Shown here in pieces: positions 28,841 through 37,508 of a stretch of DNA of 64,000 nt (position 1 is its first letter; each line of letters opens with the position of its first letter). The stretch covers positions 15,344,082 to 15,408,081 of the forward strand of contig NC_067207.1 of assembly GCF_026262505.1 (NCBI RefSeq). Reading direction: 5' to 3'. The notes beneath the pieces are model-generated. The model saw nothing but the letters and a program-made list of their open reading frames with translations, did no database searches and had not been told where the DNA came from. A program made the position numbers and the translations under genes. The stretch is from Trichomonas vaginalis G3. Its lineage: Eukaryota; Parabasalia; Trichomonadida; Trichomonadidae.

Positions 28841-29659
28841 ATGAATTTTACAAAACCACCGTTACCGTTCTTTGGAAATAAGAGTAAATGTAAAGATATT
28901 ATATTGAGAGAACTTAAGAAACTACCGAATGGTCTAACATTTGTAGATTTGTTCGGTGGAAGTTTCTATATATCCCATTTATGTCATACAATATTCCCAG
29001 ACTCAAAGATTATATGCAATGACTTCGACAACTATATGGACCGTCTCAAACATATACCAGACACAAACAATATATTGAAAGAGTTAAAAGAAAAGATACC
29101 TATAGGTAAGATGGAACGTATACCATTAGATAAGAAAAATATTGTGAGAGAGGTTTTGAAAAAAGCAGAATATATAGACTGGGATAGTATATCTTCTAGA
29201 CTATTATATAGTGGTGCTATAAGAGTTCATGACATTGAAACACTTATGTCAAAAGTTTTATATCTTAACTATACAAATGTTTTCAAAGAGGACATAGAAA
29301 AATATATTGAGGGTATAGAGTTTGTGAGATGTCATTGGACAGAGTTGTATGAAAAATATAAAGACAAGGAAAATGTTTTCTTTATAGTGGACCCGCCGTT
29401 CTATAACACATGGGATTTTCAATACCAAGTAGACTGGACTTTGAGAGACTCTTTAGAAACTTTAGACGTTTTACATAACCATCCATGCTTTTACTTTACA
29501 TCCGATAAAAGTGGTTTGGAAAGTGTCATGAGATGGTTAGAGGACATACATGACTATGAGTTTATATATGACAAGATAGAATATGAGAGAGGTCCCATAA
29601 ACTGGAGAAAGTGTCATAACAAAGAAATTTTATTGGTAACTAAATGTGGTTTGAAATAG
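28841..29659 (+). CDS. DNA adenine-N6 methyltransferase, D12/Dam class (Maverick-borne)
   Basis: This 272-aa enzyme appears whole. It should transfer methyl from S-adenosylmethionine to adenine N6 in DNA. The N-terminus has PPLPFFGNKSK (residues 6-16), the class hallmark. The AdoMet motif I is FVDLFGGS (34-41), followed by CNDFD (59-63). The catalytic motif IV is DPPF at 184-187, an allowed variant of DPPY, with YNTWDF after it. Length matches Dam-type enzymes (about 270). It is the first gene at the left end and overlaps the next small frame by 16 bases. The target sequence cannot be read from the protein. It could mark element DNA, guard it from a nuclease, or alter host chromatin; N6-adenine methylation is reported in T. 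vaginalis. Confidence 0.88.
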   Translation: MNFTKPPLPFFGNKSKCKDIILRELKKLPNGLTFVDLFGGSFYISHLCHTIFPDSKIICNDFDNYMDRLKHIPDTNNILKELKEKIPIGKMERIPLDKKNIVREVLKKAEYIDWDSISSRLLYSGAIRVHDIETLMSKVLYLNYTNVFKEDIEKYIEGIEFVRCHWTELYEKYKDKENVFFIVDPPFYNTWDFQYQVDWTLRDSLETLDVLHNHPCFYFTSDKSGLESVMRWLEDIHDYEFIYDKIEYERGPINWRKCHNKEILLVTKCGLK

Positions 29660-29775
29660 GACTACTTGTTTTAGGTTTTTTCCATTGTGTCATTTATTTA
29701 TTTGACGTGGCAGAAAGATATAGAGAATATGAAGATGAACCAATGCCTGCAAATGTTCAGTATATGTACTCGTAA
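29644..29775 (+). CDS. Small single-pass membrane protein, 43 aa
   Basis: The frame starts inside the end of the methyltransferase gene (16-base overlap) and runs 43 codons. Residues 1-20 (MWFEIGLLVLGFFHCVIYLF) are a membrane segment, followed by a charged tail (DVAERYREYEDEPMP). No family is recognised. Small membrane proteins of this kind occur in Polinton-like viruses as entry or structural components, so this is plausible but unproven. It lacks its own obvious leader. Confidence 0.5.
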   Translation: MWFEIGLLVLGFFHCVIYLFDVAERYREYEDEPMPANVQYMYS

Positions 29776-29798
29776 GAGATATTTTTATCTAATATTAA

Positions 29799-30161
29799 AT
29801 GGACGCACAGAACTTAGCGAATGCACAGCAACCTGGACAACCAAACCCAGAGAATATTCCAAATGAAGTTAGAATACAAACTGCAATGGCAAACTATGGT
29901 CAAGTGCCAACAGATGTACAAATGCAAACTGCCATGTCAAATGACGCTGCGTTAGGCTTGCCACCATGGTATGCAAATATGAGATGGAAAGAGTTTTATA
30001 CAAACCCTGAAGTGGGATATAAACAACTTTATGCAGATGACGCGAACACAGGAGTTGACCCAGAATATGTTTTCTACCAGAGGAGAAACAGAATGTATGA
30101 GCTCCAGTTAAAGAATGCTATGGAACTCAACAGGAAACGTAAGAGACTAGGCGGACATTAG
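29799..30161 (+). CDS. Unassigned 120-aa Maverick protein
   Basis: The N-terminal half is Gln/Asn/Pro-rich with a tandem pair of related segments (VRIQTAMANYGQVP and VQMQTAMSNDAALG). The C-terminal half has aromatic residues (PPWYANMRWKEFY, EYVFYQRRNRMYELQ) and ends in a basic patch (NRKRKRLGGH) suited to nucleic-acid or membrane contact. I recognise no family. The start is preceded by the leader ATATTTTTATCTAATATTAA, the AT-rich style of other element genes. It looks whole and sits between small membrane-type genes, suggesting a virion role. Confidence 0.7.
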   Translation: MDAQNLANAQQPGQPNPENIPNEVRIQTAMANYGQVPTDVQMQTAMSNDAALGLPPWYANMRWKEFYTNPEVGYKQLYADDANTGVDPEYVFYQRRNRMYELQLKNAMELNRKRKRLGGH

Positions 30162-30179
30162 ATTTTTACATATAGTAAA

Positions 30180-30422
30180 ATGGGTTTCTTCAGTAGTATT
30201 GGAAACTTCTTTCGAAATGTTGGAAGAGGTATATGGAATGGAATAAAATCTGTCGGAAGAGGAATTTGGAACGGAGTCAAAAATATTGGTAAAAGAGTAG
30301 GTCAGTTTGTTGGTATTATACCTAAAGACCCTGAACCAGAAGAACAAGCTCCTGTTATACAACAGCCTGAACCTGCACCACAGTCTAGTTGGCAACCAAA
30401 TCCAACACCTCAACCGTATTAA
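30180..30422 (+). CDS. Small amphipathic membrane-active-type protein, 80 aa
   Basis: MGFFSSIGNFF at the start fits an N-myristoylation site (Gly2, Ser6). Two near-identical repeats, VGRGIWNGIKSVGRGIWNGVKNIGK, form a Gly-rich amphipathic helix with Trp and basic faces. The C-terminal half is Pro/Gln-rich (EPEPAPQ-type) and disordered. This design resembles adenovirus protein VI-like lytic or minor core peptides. The relationship is inference; no alignment was made. Leader ATTTTTACATATAGTAAA precedes the ATG, 18 bases after the previous stop. Confidence 0.65.
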   Translation: MGFFSSIGNFFRNVGRGIWNGIKSVGRGIWNGVKNIGKRVGQFVGIIPKDPEPEEQAPVIQQPEPAPQSSWQPNPTPQPY

Positions 30423-30497
30423 AAAATTATATTTTTACCGTTCGATAGTAGTTGTATATGAAACTAAGTTCTAAGTAAAACGCATGGTATAATGGAA

Positions 30498-31140
30498 TTA
30501 TTCTTTTTCTTCCATCTGTAGTAAACCATACTTGAAAGTCTGAAATACTTCCACTCGGCGGCTCATATAACTTTGTAGGTTTTTCGTAAAAGTCATTTGC
30601 CAAGCATAAGAAAGAGTTTGGGCGCCAGAAAATGAAGCATGAACAATAATAGCAGCTGGGTCGAAAACATCTTTAAATAAATATGGTTCATCTCTTGCAT
30701 ATCGACTGTAAATATTTGCTAAAGGAAGTTCGACTTTCTGATTTAACATTCTTTGCAAATAATACCATGACATTGCAGTGAATTCTGTATATATTTGTTC
30801 GTCTTTCTTTGGATTGTCTTCGTAGATTTGAAATGACACTTGTGAATTTTGTTTGTCATATACAATTCTCACATAAAGTGTGCTCTCGGTATTTGCATAT
30901 TCATCAGCATATTTTGCATAAACATGAATTTATTTTATCTTCTATATTTTTTAACGCAGTCTGTAGAGAAGATGAAAGGTCAACTTGTATTAGCTCAATT
31001 TCTTCCCAATTTTTCGTTTCCCTTCAGATATATAATCTATATGAACCTTACAATAAATGGAAAACTTTTATCTTCTACAGACACAAACTTCATTCTACGA
31101 AAGCCAATAGCTTTTTGACAGATGGGTCTCTTAGCCATCT
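30498..31140 (-). pseudogene. Unassigned Maverick gene, broken
   Basis: The minus-strand remains include an open part of 124 codons at 30498-30872 (KDEQIYTEFTAMSWYYLQRM, FDPAAIIVHASFSGAQTLSYAWQMTF) and protein-like sequence up to about 31140. I recognise no family. It is convergent with the small amphipathic gene and looks broken, with about two or three breaks. Confidence 0.5.
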
Positions 31141-31292
31141 TAATGGGTAGTCAAAACGATAGCCTTCATGCTTTACGGTCTCTGTCTCAAACTTTTGACC
31201 GACATTAGTAAAAAGTTCATCTAATGGTTTAGTTGTAGCAACTCTTGAATTTTCTTTTTTCTATTGGAAGCATATTTATATCTAGAATAAAA

Positions 31293-31394
31293 ATGTCAAA
31301 TGAAACAGCGTCTATGAGAGAAATACAACACAACCGACAACTCATTATACAAGCTCTAAATAGAACACATAACAAACTTTTCAAACTATTCTAA
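31293..31394 (+). CDS. Small frame, 33 aa, before the fibre-like region
   Basis: MSNETASMREIQHNRQLIIQ and a C-terminal LFKLF. It has an AT-type leader (ATTTATATCTAGAATAAAA), which is the main reason to list it. Function is unknown, and it could be part of the adjoining fibre-like module. Confidence 0.35.
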   Translation: MSNETASMREIQHNRQLIIQALNRTHNKLFKLF

Positions 31395-31407
31395 GATATC
31401 TGAGTCA

Positions 31408-32680
31408 TTGAAAGAAGGAAACTTAAAACTGACATTAAACCCAATGACAGATGAGTTTCTGTTTCAAGACAACAAGAACCATACTGTTTGTATAAATCCA
31501 ACAAAAGGAACCTTAAACGAGAAACCTATAGATGAACTTCTTTTGAAAGCAGATGTTGACAACAAAGCTGACAAAGAGTATGTAGACGATGCAATAGCAA
31601 AAGAAGAAAGAGCTAACAAAGCTATGCAACAAAAGAGGATGTTGAAAAAGAAAGCAGATAAAACATATGTTGACGATGAGTTAGCATGTGTGACTAGTGC
31701 GTTAGTGAAGAAGGCATATAAGGAATATGTGGATGAAAAAGACAATGAAATTAAAGAAAGGGTTGACTGGTACCATGAACGGACATCGAAGATTTTAAAA
31801 AACTAAAGCCGATACAGGATGGGTTTCAGGTGTTTAGACCTTAAAGCCGACAAGAACCATACACATACCATTGCAAATATTGCAAACTTACAAGAAACCT
31901 TAAACAGGAAAAGTGACGTTGGACATACACATACCATTGCAAATATTGCAAACTTACAAGAAAAGTTAGATGACAAAGCTGACAAGAACCATACACATAC
32001 AAGTTTTACAACTGTTGCTATAGAAAATATTGCAGGAACGGTTGAAGAACCTGATGGAACTGGTGGGGATGTATTAGATTGGAAACCTCCTAACTTTCCA
32101 CAAGGTTTAACATCGGAAGAAGACATAACAACGATGAGATACATTAGATGTAGAAATGTCTATGTCATGGAGGATGAAAACAAAGTTAAATTCACTGCTC
32201 AAGATTTATATGATAAAAAAGCTGACAAAAAGAGCTTCAAACATTAAAGACAGAATACTTCAAACCATTTACCCGTTGTCTATATTTACACGTCAATGAA
32301 CTCTACCAGACCAGAAGTAGTACTTGGTTTGGAACTTGGACTCAATACTCGAAAGTTTTTGTATTGTGCACACACTCCAAAGAAAACAGGTGGAAGTAAA
32401 ACGATATCTGTCGACAACTTGCCACCACATAGTCATTCTGGTACAACAAACTTCTGGCGACCATAGCCACTCATTAAGAGACCACCCATTATACAACTCA
32501 GAGTATATGAAGCTGGCTATGACGTTTTATCTCCAGATTATAACCATTCAGCAAAAAAGACTTTTCGACAAACTGAACCAGGAGGAAAACCAACATACTT
32601 TTACAACAACATCTACAGGACTAGGTAAAAAATACATGCCACCTTACATGACAGTTTGTGCATGGTATAGAAATGCTTAG
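31408..32680 (+). pseudogene. Fibre/adhesin-like protein region of the Maverick, broken
   Basis: The left part has repeated KADK-x-YVDD(E/A) units with heptad spacing. The middle has ADKNHTHTIANIANLQE repeats, and the right end reads LPPHSHSG and KKYMPPYMTVCAWYRNA. Nearest in style are phage and giant-virus tail or receptor-binding fibres: a trimeric coil, HTH repeats and a collar-type tip. The C-terminal PPY-V-x-WYR is a common last strand of such tips. It suggests a host-attachment fibre for the element's virion form. The region is broken into several frames, so it is a fossil in this copy. Confidence 0.65.
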
Positions 32681-33635
32681 TCGTCATTTTCAACTTCTTT
32701 AGCATATTCGTCAGGAGTTGTCTTATATTTGTTAGGAACTGTCTTTGAAAGTATACCACCTTGAACTTTGACAAGTTTGAAACGAGGTCTGACAATAGTA
32801 GTTTTATCTTCTGCTTGCAGTCTGTACATTTTGCCATGTTTGCCTAAAACTTCATAATATTCTCTTGTATACTTTCTTCTATTTTTACGAACACGAATGT
32901 GAGTACCTGTCGAGTTCCCATTGTTGTCATAGTCAATAGTATTTTCATATGGGTCGCGTTTAGGTATTTCTATTTTTACTTTGTCACCTTTCTGAAGTTT
33001 GAAGCCTGGCATTCTTTCTTGTTTGTCTCTTTTGACTAAACTATTAAATATATAGTCTTTCTCTAAGTCAGGGTTGTTTTTCATTTCTTCGGGGGAGTGG
33101 TTTCCCAAACCTTTTTGTTTACGGCTATTGTAAATATTTAAAACTTGTCTCATCTTTGCCATGGAGAAGTGTCTATATTTGTCGTCATATGACATTTCAT
33201 CTACCTCACCACCTTGTGGTTGGTTTAAGTCTCTTAAGATTTTTATACAACTGTCAATGACACCAAGAGCAGAATGGTTTTGGTCGACAATGAAATATTG
33301 GTTTACATTTTTTGAACGCAGATAGTTTTTAATATCGTCTGATTTGAAAGAACTTTCACAGTCAGATGTCAGTTTTGTTGGATGGTATTTGTCAACGAAT
33401 ATTGTCAAAGCAGTTTTCACATCTAAAATATTTTTGGACATAATGGTATGGCTTCACAGTATCTTGTGTTTTGACCAACAAATATTAGCCAGTATGGTGG
33501 TCCATCTTCTCTATACCTCGGAATGTTTTCCAAGATATCCATAAACCAAGCATTTGGTGTTGAACTAAAGATTTTTATCATGAGTGCTTTCTTTGTCGCT
33601 TTAGAAACATAGGGGTCCTTGTTTGGATTCGTCAT
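32677..33635 (-). pseudogene. Retroviral-type integrase of the Maverick, broken
   Basis: This is the defining Polinton integrase. Recognisable parts are a catalytic-core stretch (FVDKYHPTKLTSDCESSFKS around the second acidic residue, the E-containing helix with IKILRDLNQ, and NSRKQKGLGNHSPEEM) and a C-terminal SH3/chromo-like part (FKLQKGDKVKIEIPKRDPY, GKMYRLQAEDKTTIVRPRF). It would join the terminal repeats to target DNA. In this copy it is broken, with about one or two breaks, and the N-terminal zinc finger was not found. Confidence 0.8.
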
Positions 33636-33652
33636 TTTTTAACCCATAAGAA

Positions 33653-34054
33653 ATGGGTTTATTTGGCGCATTAGCAGGAGTTGCATCCAGATTTTTGCCC
33701 GCAGTGGGAACAATAGCCAGAGGTGTATTTGGAGTTGGAAGGAAGATTTTGAGTACATTAGGTATACTTAAAGAGAAAGCACAACCTATTATACAAACTG
33801 TACAGAAAGGTTGGGATGTAGCACGAGATGCAGCAAATCTTATTCCAAATCCTGAAACAAGAGGAAAAGTTCAAGGATGGATGGACAATGTAGGAAGACA
33901 AGCAGGAAACTATTATAACAAAGCAAATGACTACTATAACCAAGCAGGACACTATATGGACCAAGGTGAAAGATTCTTTAACAGAGGATATAACCATGCA
34001 CAACAATGGGTAAACAATAACCAACCTCAACCGCCTCAAACGTGGGGAATGTAA
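33653..34054 (+). CDS. Glycine-start amphipathic protein, 133 aa, possible minor virion protein
   Basis: MGLFGALAGVASRFLPAVG is a hydrophobic, Gly/Ala-rich N-terminus with an N-myristoylation-type MG start. A helical middle (KEKAQPIIQTVQKGWDVARDAANL) follows, then a repetitive Asn/Tyr/Gln-rich tail (NYYNKANDYYNQAGHYMD) and a Pro/Gln end. The style matches the 80-aa protein at 30180, suggesting two membrane-interacting virion proteins. Comparison with adenovirus VI or virophage minor proteins is inference. It starts 18 bases beyond the integrase and is divergent from it, with leader ATTTTTTAACCCATAAGAA. Confidence 0.65.
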   Translation: MGLFGALAGVASRFLPAVGTIARGVFGVGRKILSTLGILKEKAQPIIQTVQKGWDVARDAANLIPNPETRGKVQGWMDNVGRQAGNYYNKANDYYNQAGHYMDQGERFFNRGYNHAQQWVNNNQPQPPQTWGM

Positions 34055-34107
34055 ATTTTTTACTGAGATGAAATGAACAATACAGCATTGAGACAAATGG
34101 GTTCAAG

Positions 34108-34224
34108 ATGGATTTGTCGACTTCCAGCAGTTACACACGTGTTTGTCAAGTTCTTCCTATACCTCAGGAAGTTTTAGACCGACTTAAAAAACAACAACAA
34201 CCAGTTGAAAACAAACCAAACTAA
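34108..34224 (+). CDS. Small frame, 38 aa
   Basis: MDLSTSSSYTRVCQVLPIPQ followed by EVLDRLKKQQQ and PVENKPN. The composition is like a short regulatory or structural peptide. The ATG falls 35 bases beyond a leader identical to that of the next gene. A slightly earlier ATG at 34073 is closer to that leader but opens a different 34-codon frame. It is weakly supported as a gene. Confidence 0.35.
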   Translation: MDLSTSSSYTRVCQVLPIPQEVLDRLKKQQQPVENKPN

Positions 34225-34243
34225 AATTTTTTACTGAGATGAA

Positions 34244-34741
34244 ATGACCGAAGAAGTTGAAACGGTAGATTTGACACCACAAACAAAAAGTTCAGAACCA
34301 TTGTCAAAACCTGTCAAAGAACTTACAGATGAAGAGAAAAATTCAATAATAGAAAGTGCCAGGTCTGGAAATACAAACCCTAACTATAAAGTCACTTTTC
34401 ATAGAAATGGAACGGCTAGTATCTCAAAAAAGAAACAGACTCTCACAAATAAAATATTGAAGTCTGAAGGAGCTTTCGAGACAACAGATGGAAAAGTTTA
34501 CTTCACTGACCAACAGTTCATTATAGAACATCTCATTGACTTAGAGTCGAAATATTCTAAACTTTACAACAAACACAAAAAGTTGAAAGGAAAACAAAAA
34601 CAAATGGCATATGATATTTATGAAGATGTTGACGACACAACTGTTCCTGCAAGTGAGGTAAAGTCAGAGGAACCGAAAAGTGACGAAAAACCGATAGAAG
34701 AAGGGAACCAAAAACTGAAGATAAACCAAAACCAAAGTTAG
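34244..34741 (+). CDS. Unassigned 165-aa charged Maverick protein
   Basis: The N-terminus is acidic (MTEEVETVDLTPQTKSSEP). A motif-like centre reads NYKVTFHRNGTASISKKKQT, and a helix with FIIEHLIDLESKYSKLYNKH and KKLKGKQKQM suggests a short coiled coil. The C-terminus is acidic and disordered. No family is recognised. The leader ATTTTTTACTGAGATGAA is an exact copy of the one 170 bp upstream, so the pair probably arose by local duplication or shares regulation. Confidence 0.65.
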   Translation: MTEEVETVDLTPQTKSSEPLSKPVKELTDEEKNSIIESARSGNTNPNYKVTFHRNGTASISKKKQTLTNKILKSEGAFETTDGKVYFTDQQFIIEHLIDLESKYSKLYNKHKKLKGKQKQMAYDIYEDVDDTTVPASEVKSEEPKSDEKPIEEGNQKLKINQNQS

Positions 34742-34855
34742 TTTCAAACTAAACCAAGTCAACCTTCATTAGCTGGTATGGGTTGGCGTCAAAGACTTAT
34801 GGCAGCAGGTGGTTATGTTAAGTAAAGAAAAAAACATTTTTTTATTTTTATAAAA

Positions 34856-35492
34856 ATGCCCCCATATAGAATGGATAGAAAATCTGCTAGAATAAAAGCA
34901 GAGTTAGAAAGATATGGTTGGAAAGTTTCGAAGAATTTTAAATATAGGAAGGGAAGACCCATAAAAGTCTATGACAAATTGTCTGGTCTTCGCTACGAAA
35001 TGGATTGGAAACAGCACGCGCAAATTATCCAAACAGACTAGAGAGGTTAGAAGAAGAACGTCTTATGGACATGCCTTTCGATGTTCTGAACCTCAAGTTG
35101 AAGGACACGACGGCTTTGCCAGATTCTACTGGAAACATGACGAACAATTGCATCCTTTGAGAAGGAAAAAAGGAAAAGGTGAAGACAAACATGCTCCCAT
35201 GGAAAGAACAAGATATGCATATGAAAAGTACCGTGAAGTTAGAAGTCAAATTACATCTGGTCGAACCTTTACAGTAAACTTTGACGAAGGAAAGAACAAA
35301 GAAGGCTTCATGGGTGTACTTGCTGCCATACAAGACGGAAATAAGAAAGGATACAATCTCAGACTAACCATAACAGATTTGGACGGTCACATTTACTATG
35401 CACATGGCAATGTCACAACAGCGCACAACTTCTTGACGCTTTCAAGACTACAAAGAGAGAACAAATGGTTGACTCCGACTCAGACATTTTGA
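34856..35492 (+). pseudogene. Unassigned Maverick gene region next to the polymerase, broken
   Basis: Protein-like frames read YRMDRKSARIKAELERYGWK and, to the right, KNKEGFMGVLAAIQDGNKKG and LRLTITDLDGHIYYAHGNVT. An AT-type leader (ATTTTTTTATTTTTATAAAA) precedes 34856. The region abuts the polymerase on the same strand. It looks broken, with about one or two breaks. I do not recognise a domain; a polymerase-linked or terminal-protein-like role is possible but unsupported. Confidence 0.45.
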
Positions 35493-37006
35493 ATGCAATT
35501 GAAGGAATTGCAAGTGTAAAATTTGAATGGTACCAACCTAACCCTCAAGCAGTCAGACAACATGCTGGATACTTCCCGTTCATAAATAAGTCTGACATTG
35601 ACTTGACAAGGTATGGAATTTACAATTCAATTGAAACAATTGTCAATGAACCTTGTATTCTTACATGTCTCAGGAACTCTGGTCTTGTTACAGATGAGAA
35701 GATGAAGTATCTTGAGTCATGTGTGAAGACAAGGTACATTCTCAGAGGTCAATTGGCAAAATTGCACCGTTGGCAAATGTCAATATCCGAGTCAACATAC
35801 CTACAGCTAAAGGTTCTTCACATGACGACTATGTTGTTGACAAAGACTTACCATGGTTGAAGATTGTAATTGTCCACAACCACTTCATGTTGAACGAAAG
35901 TCTTACAAACCCATTGTTCGGAAAAGGCAAGTGCAACATTGTCAGAGCTGTTAAACATTCTTTTCGAGAAAGGTTTGTTGGAACCAATTCCAGATGACAA
36001 GCTGACAGAAACTTTTGTACCAAAAGACGAAACAAACTTTTCATTGTTAGCAAGACCAAAAGTTGTTCCAGACAAAGTTCTAGTACAAAAGAAGTACACA
36101 ATTCCAAAAGGAGTTGGATTGTTCGGATACCAACCTGAACCAGAAGAACTTCCAATGAGGTTGCAAGAACTTCAAGATGCTATAAACAAACTTCCATTGA
36201 GACATCCAATTGACGTCAAATTGTATTGGAGAGCATCTGAGTTAGGTCAGAAGGTTTTATATGAAACAGGTTGCTTCGACGATGTTTATGAGATAACAGG
36301 AGAAGTTTCTCAGAAGATAAGAGACTCACTTGAATTTCCACGAACTGGTCCGATTGGATGCGACAAGTTCGACTCAGATGAAAAGATATACTATGTCGAC
36401 CTTAACGCTGCGTACATGAGGTTCGTCCAATATATCCCGACTGGAATTCCAAACGAAGATGGTGAGTTCCCGGGAAGGAACTATACAGTTGGAAAAGTCA
36501 TACAACAACTGTATGATATTAGGAAAGCTTCAAACCCCAAACTTGCAATGACACTCAAATTGCTTATGAATTCGACATGGGGATATTCCATTAAAAAACC
36601 TCAAGAGATGAAGAGTAAACATTATGAGAAGGTCGACAACTTTGTTGAAAGGTTTTCTCCTTTTGTTTTGAAGTACGAATTCACTCAAGGTCAAAGTGGC
36701 TTAGTAACCACATTAAAACCTATTGTCGAACATTGGTCTTACCCTCAGTTCGCAAAAGCAGTCCTTGACAACTACAACAAATTCTTCTCCGAAGTCAAAT
36801 CGAAAGTGAAGGTTTACTATGAGAACATTGACGCACTCATGACGAACGAAGAAGGGTACAACAAACTCATTGAAATGGGAATGGTCGGTGAGAAGATGGG
36901 TCAATTCAAATTGGACAAAATTTTCACCGAAGTTCATGTCCTCTCCAAGCGTAAGTACTGGGGCATACTTGAAGACGGCACAGAAATAAAACATTGCATG
37001 AAATAA
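35465..37006 (+). pseudogene. Protein-primed family B DNA polymerase of the Maverick, broken
   Basis: Recognisable polymerase pieces are KIYYVDLNAAYMRFVQYIPTG (motif A region, DLNAAY), KLAMTLKLLMNSTWGYSIKK (motif B region, K-x7-NS-x-GY) and YYENIDALMTNEEG (motif C region, with the Asp-containing strand). This is the organellar/viral type-B polymerase typical of Polintons, used for protein-primed copying from the ends. The left part has parts of the same gene region (GIYNSIETIVNEPCILTCLR). Total length is less than the family's more than 1000 residues, and it is broken, with about two or three breaks, so this copy is a fossil. Confidence 0.85.
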
Positions 37007-37179
37007 AAAATTTTTATATTCCTTCCTAGCTAATTTCCGTTTAATTTCATGGTCGCCCTCGGAGTCTTTGAATCGGACAGGTCGAGTTACACCATTCTTG
37101 GTCTCAAACTCATATATAACCTGTTTGTCTGTATTTTCGTCGACTATGGCACGAGACACGAACATTGACCAAACGGACA

Positions 37180-37189
37180 AAAAGTGTCA
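37180..37189 (+). promoter_or_regulatory. AAAAGTGTCA box
   Basis: A variant of the host AAAAGTGACA element, 6 bases before the ATG at 37196. The same box precedes two other genes of this GC-richer block. Confidence 0.5.
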
Positions 37190-37195
37190 TTTCGG

Positions 37196-37459
37196 ATGGT
37201 CACGCAGCCAATCGCATTCGAGCACTTCGAAGAAGCCTTACGTTCCAAGGGAGAGGGTGTCTGGTGCAAGGCAGAGGTCATGAGACTCTACGAGCAGTAC
37301 ATCCTCAATGCCTGGGAGGACAAATCGTCCTTGGATTGGCAAATCTACCAACTCCTCTGGGACGACCTCCTACGCAACTGGGAGAACGAAAGAGTCCAAT
37401 TCAAAGGTCGGGAACTAATTTTGCAAATTGACCTTAATTTCACATACTTATCCAAATAA
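37196..37459 (+). CDS. Unassigned 87-aa Maverick protein
   Basis: MVTQPIAFEHFEEALRSKGE with a helix-rich body (AEVMRLYEQYILNAWEDKSS, WQIYQLLWDDLLRNWENERV). It is Trp- and Leu-rich, with no Cys pairs or membrane segment. A small helical DNA- or protein-binding fold is likely, but no family is recognised. Codons here end in C/G more often than in the flanking element genes. On the opposite strand, 37013-37180 also reads protein-like but has no clear end. Confidence 0.55.
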   Translation: MVTQPIAFEHFEEALRSKGEGVWCKAEVMRLYEQYILNAWEDKSSLDWQIYQLLWDDLLRNWENERVQFKGRELILQIDLNFTYLSK

Positions 37460-37508
37460 ACACCTAAATTTACTTGGGGTTTCCCCCTAAAATAAAATTT
37501 TTTTACTC

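Noticed and set aside
36713-37180. 155-aa minus-strand gene over the polymerase end
   Set aside because: Most of it is antisense to the polymerase; only the first part looks protein-like and it has no separate end.
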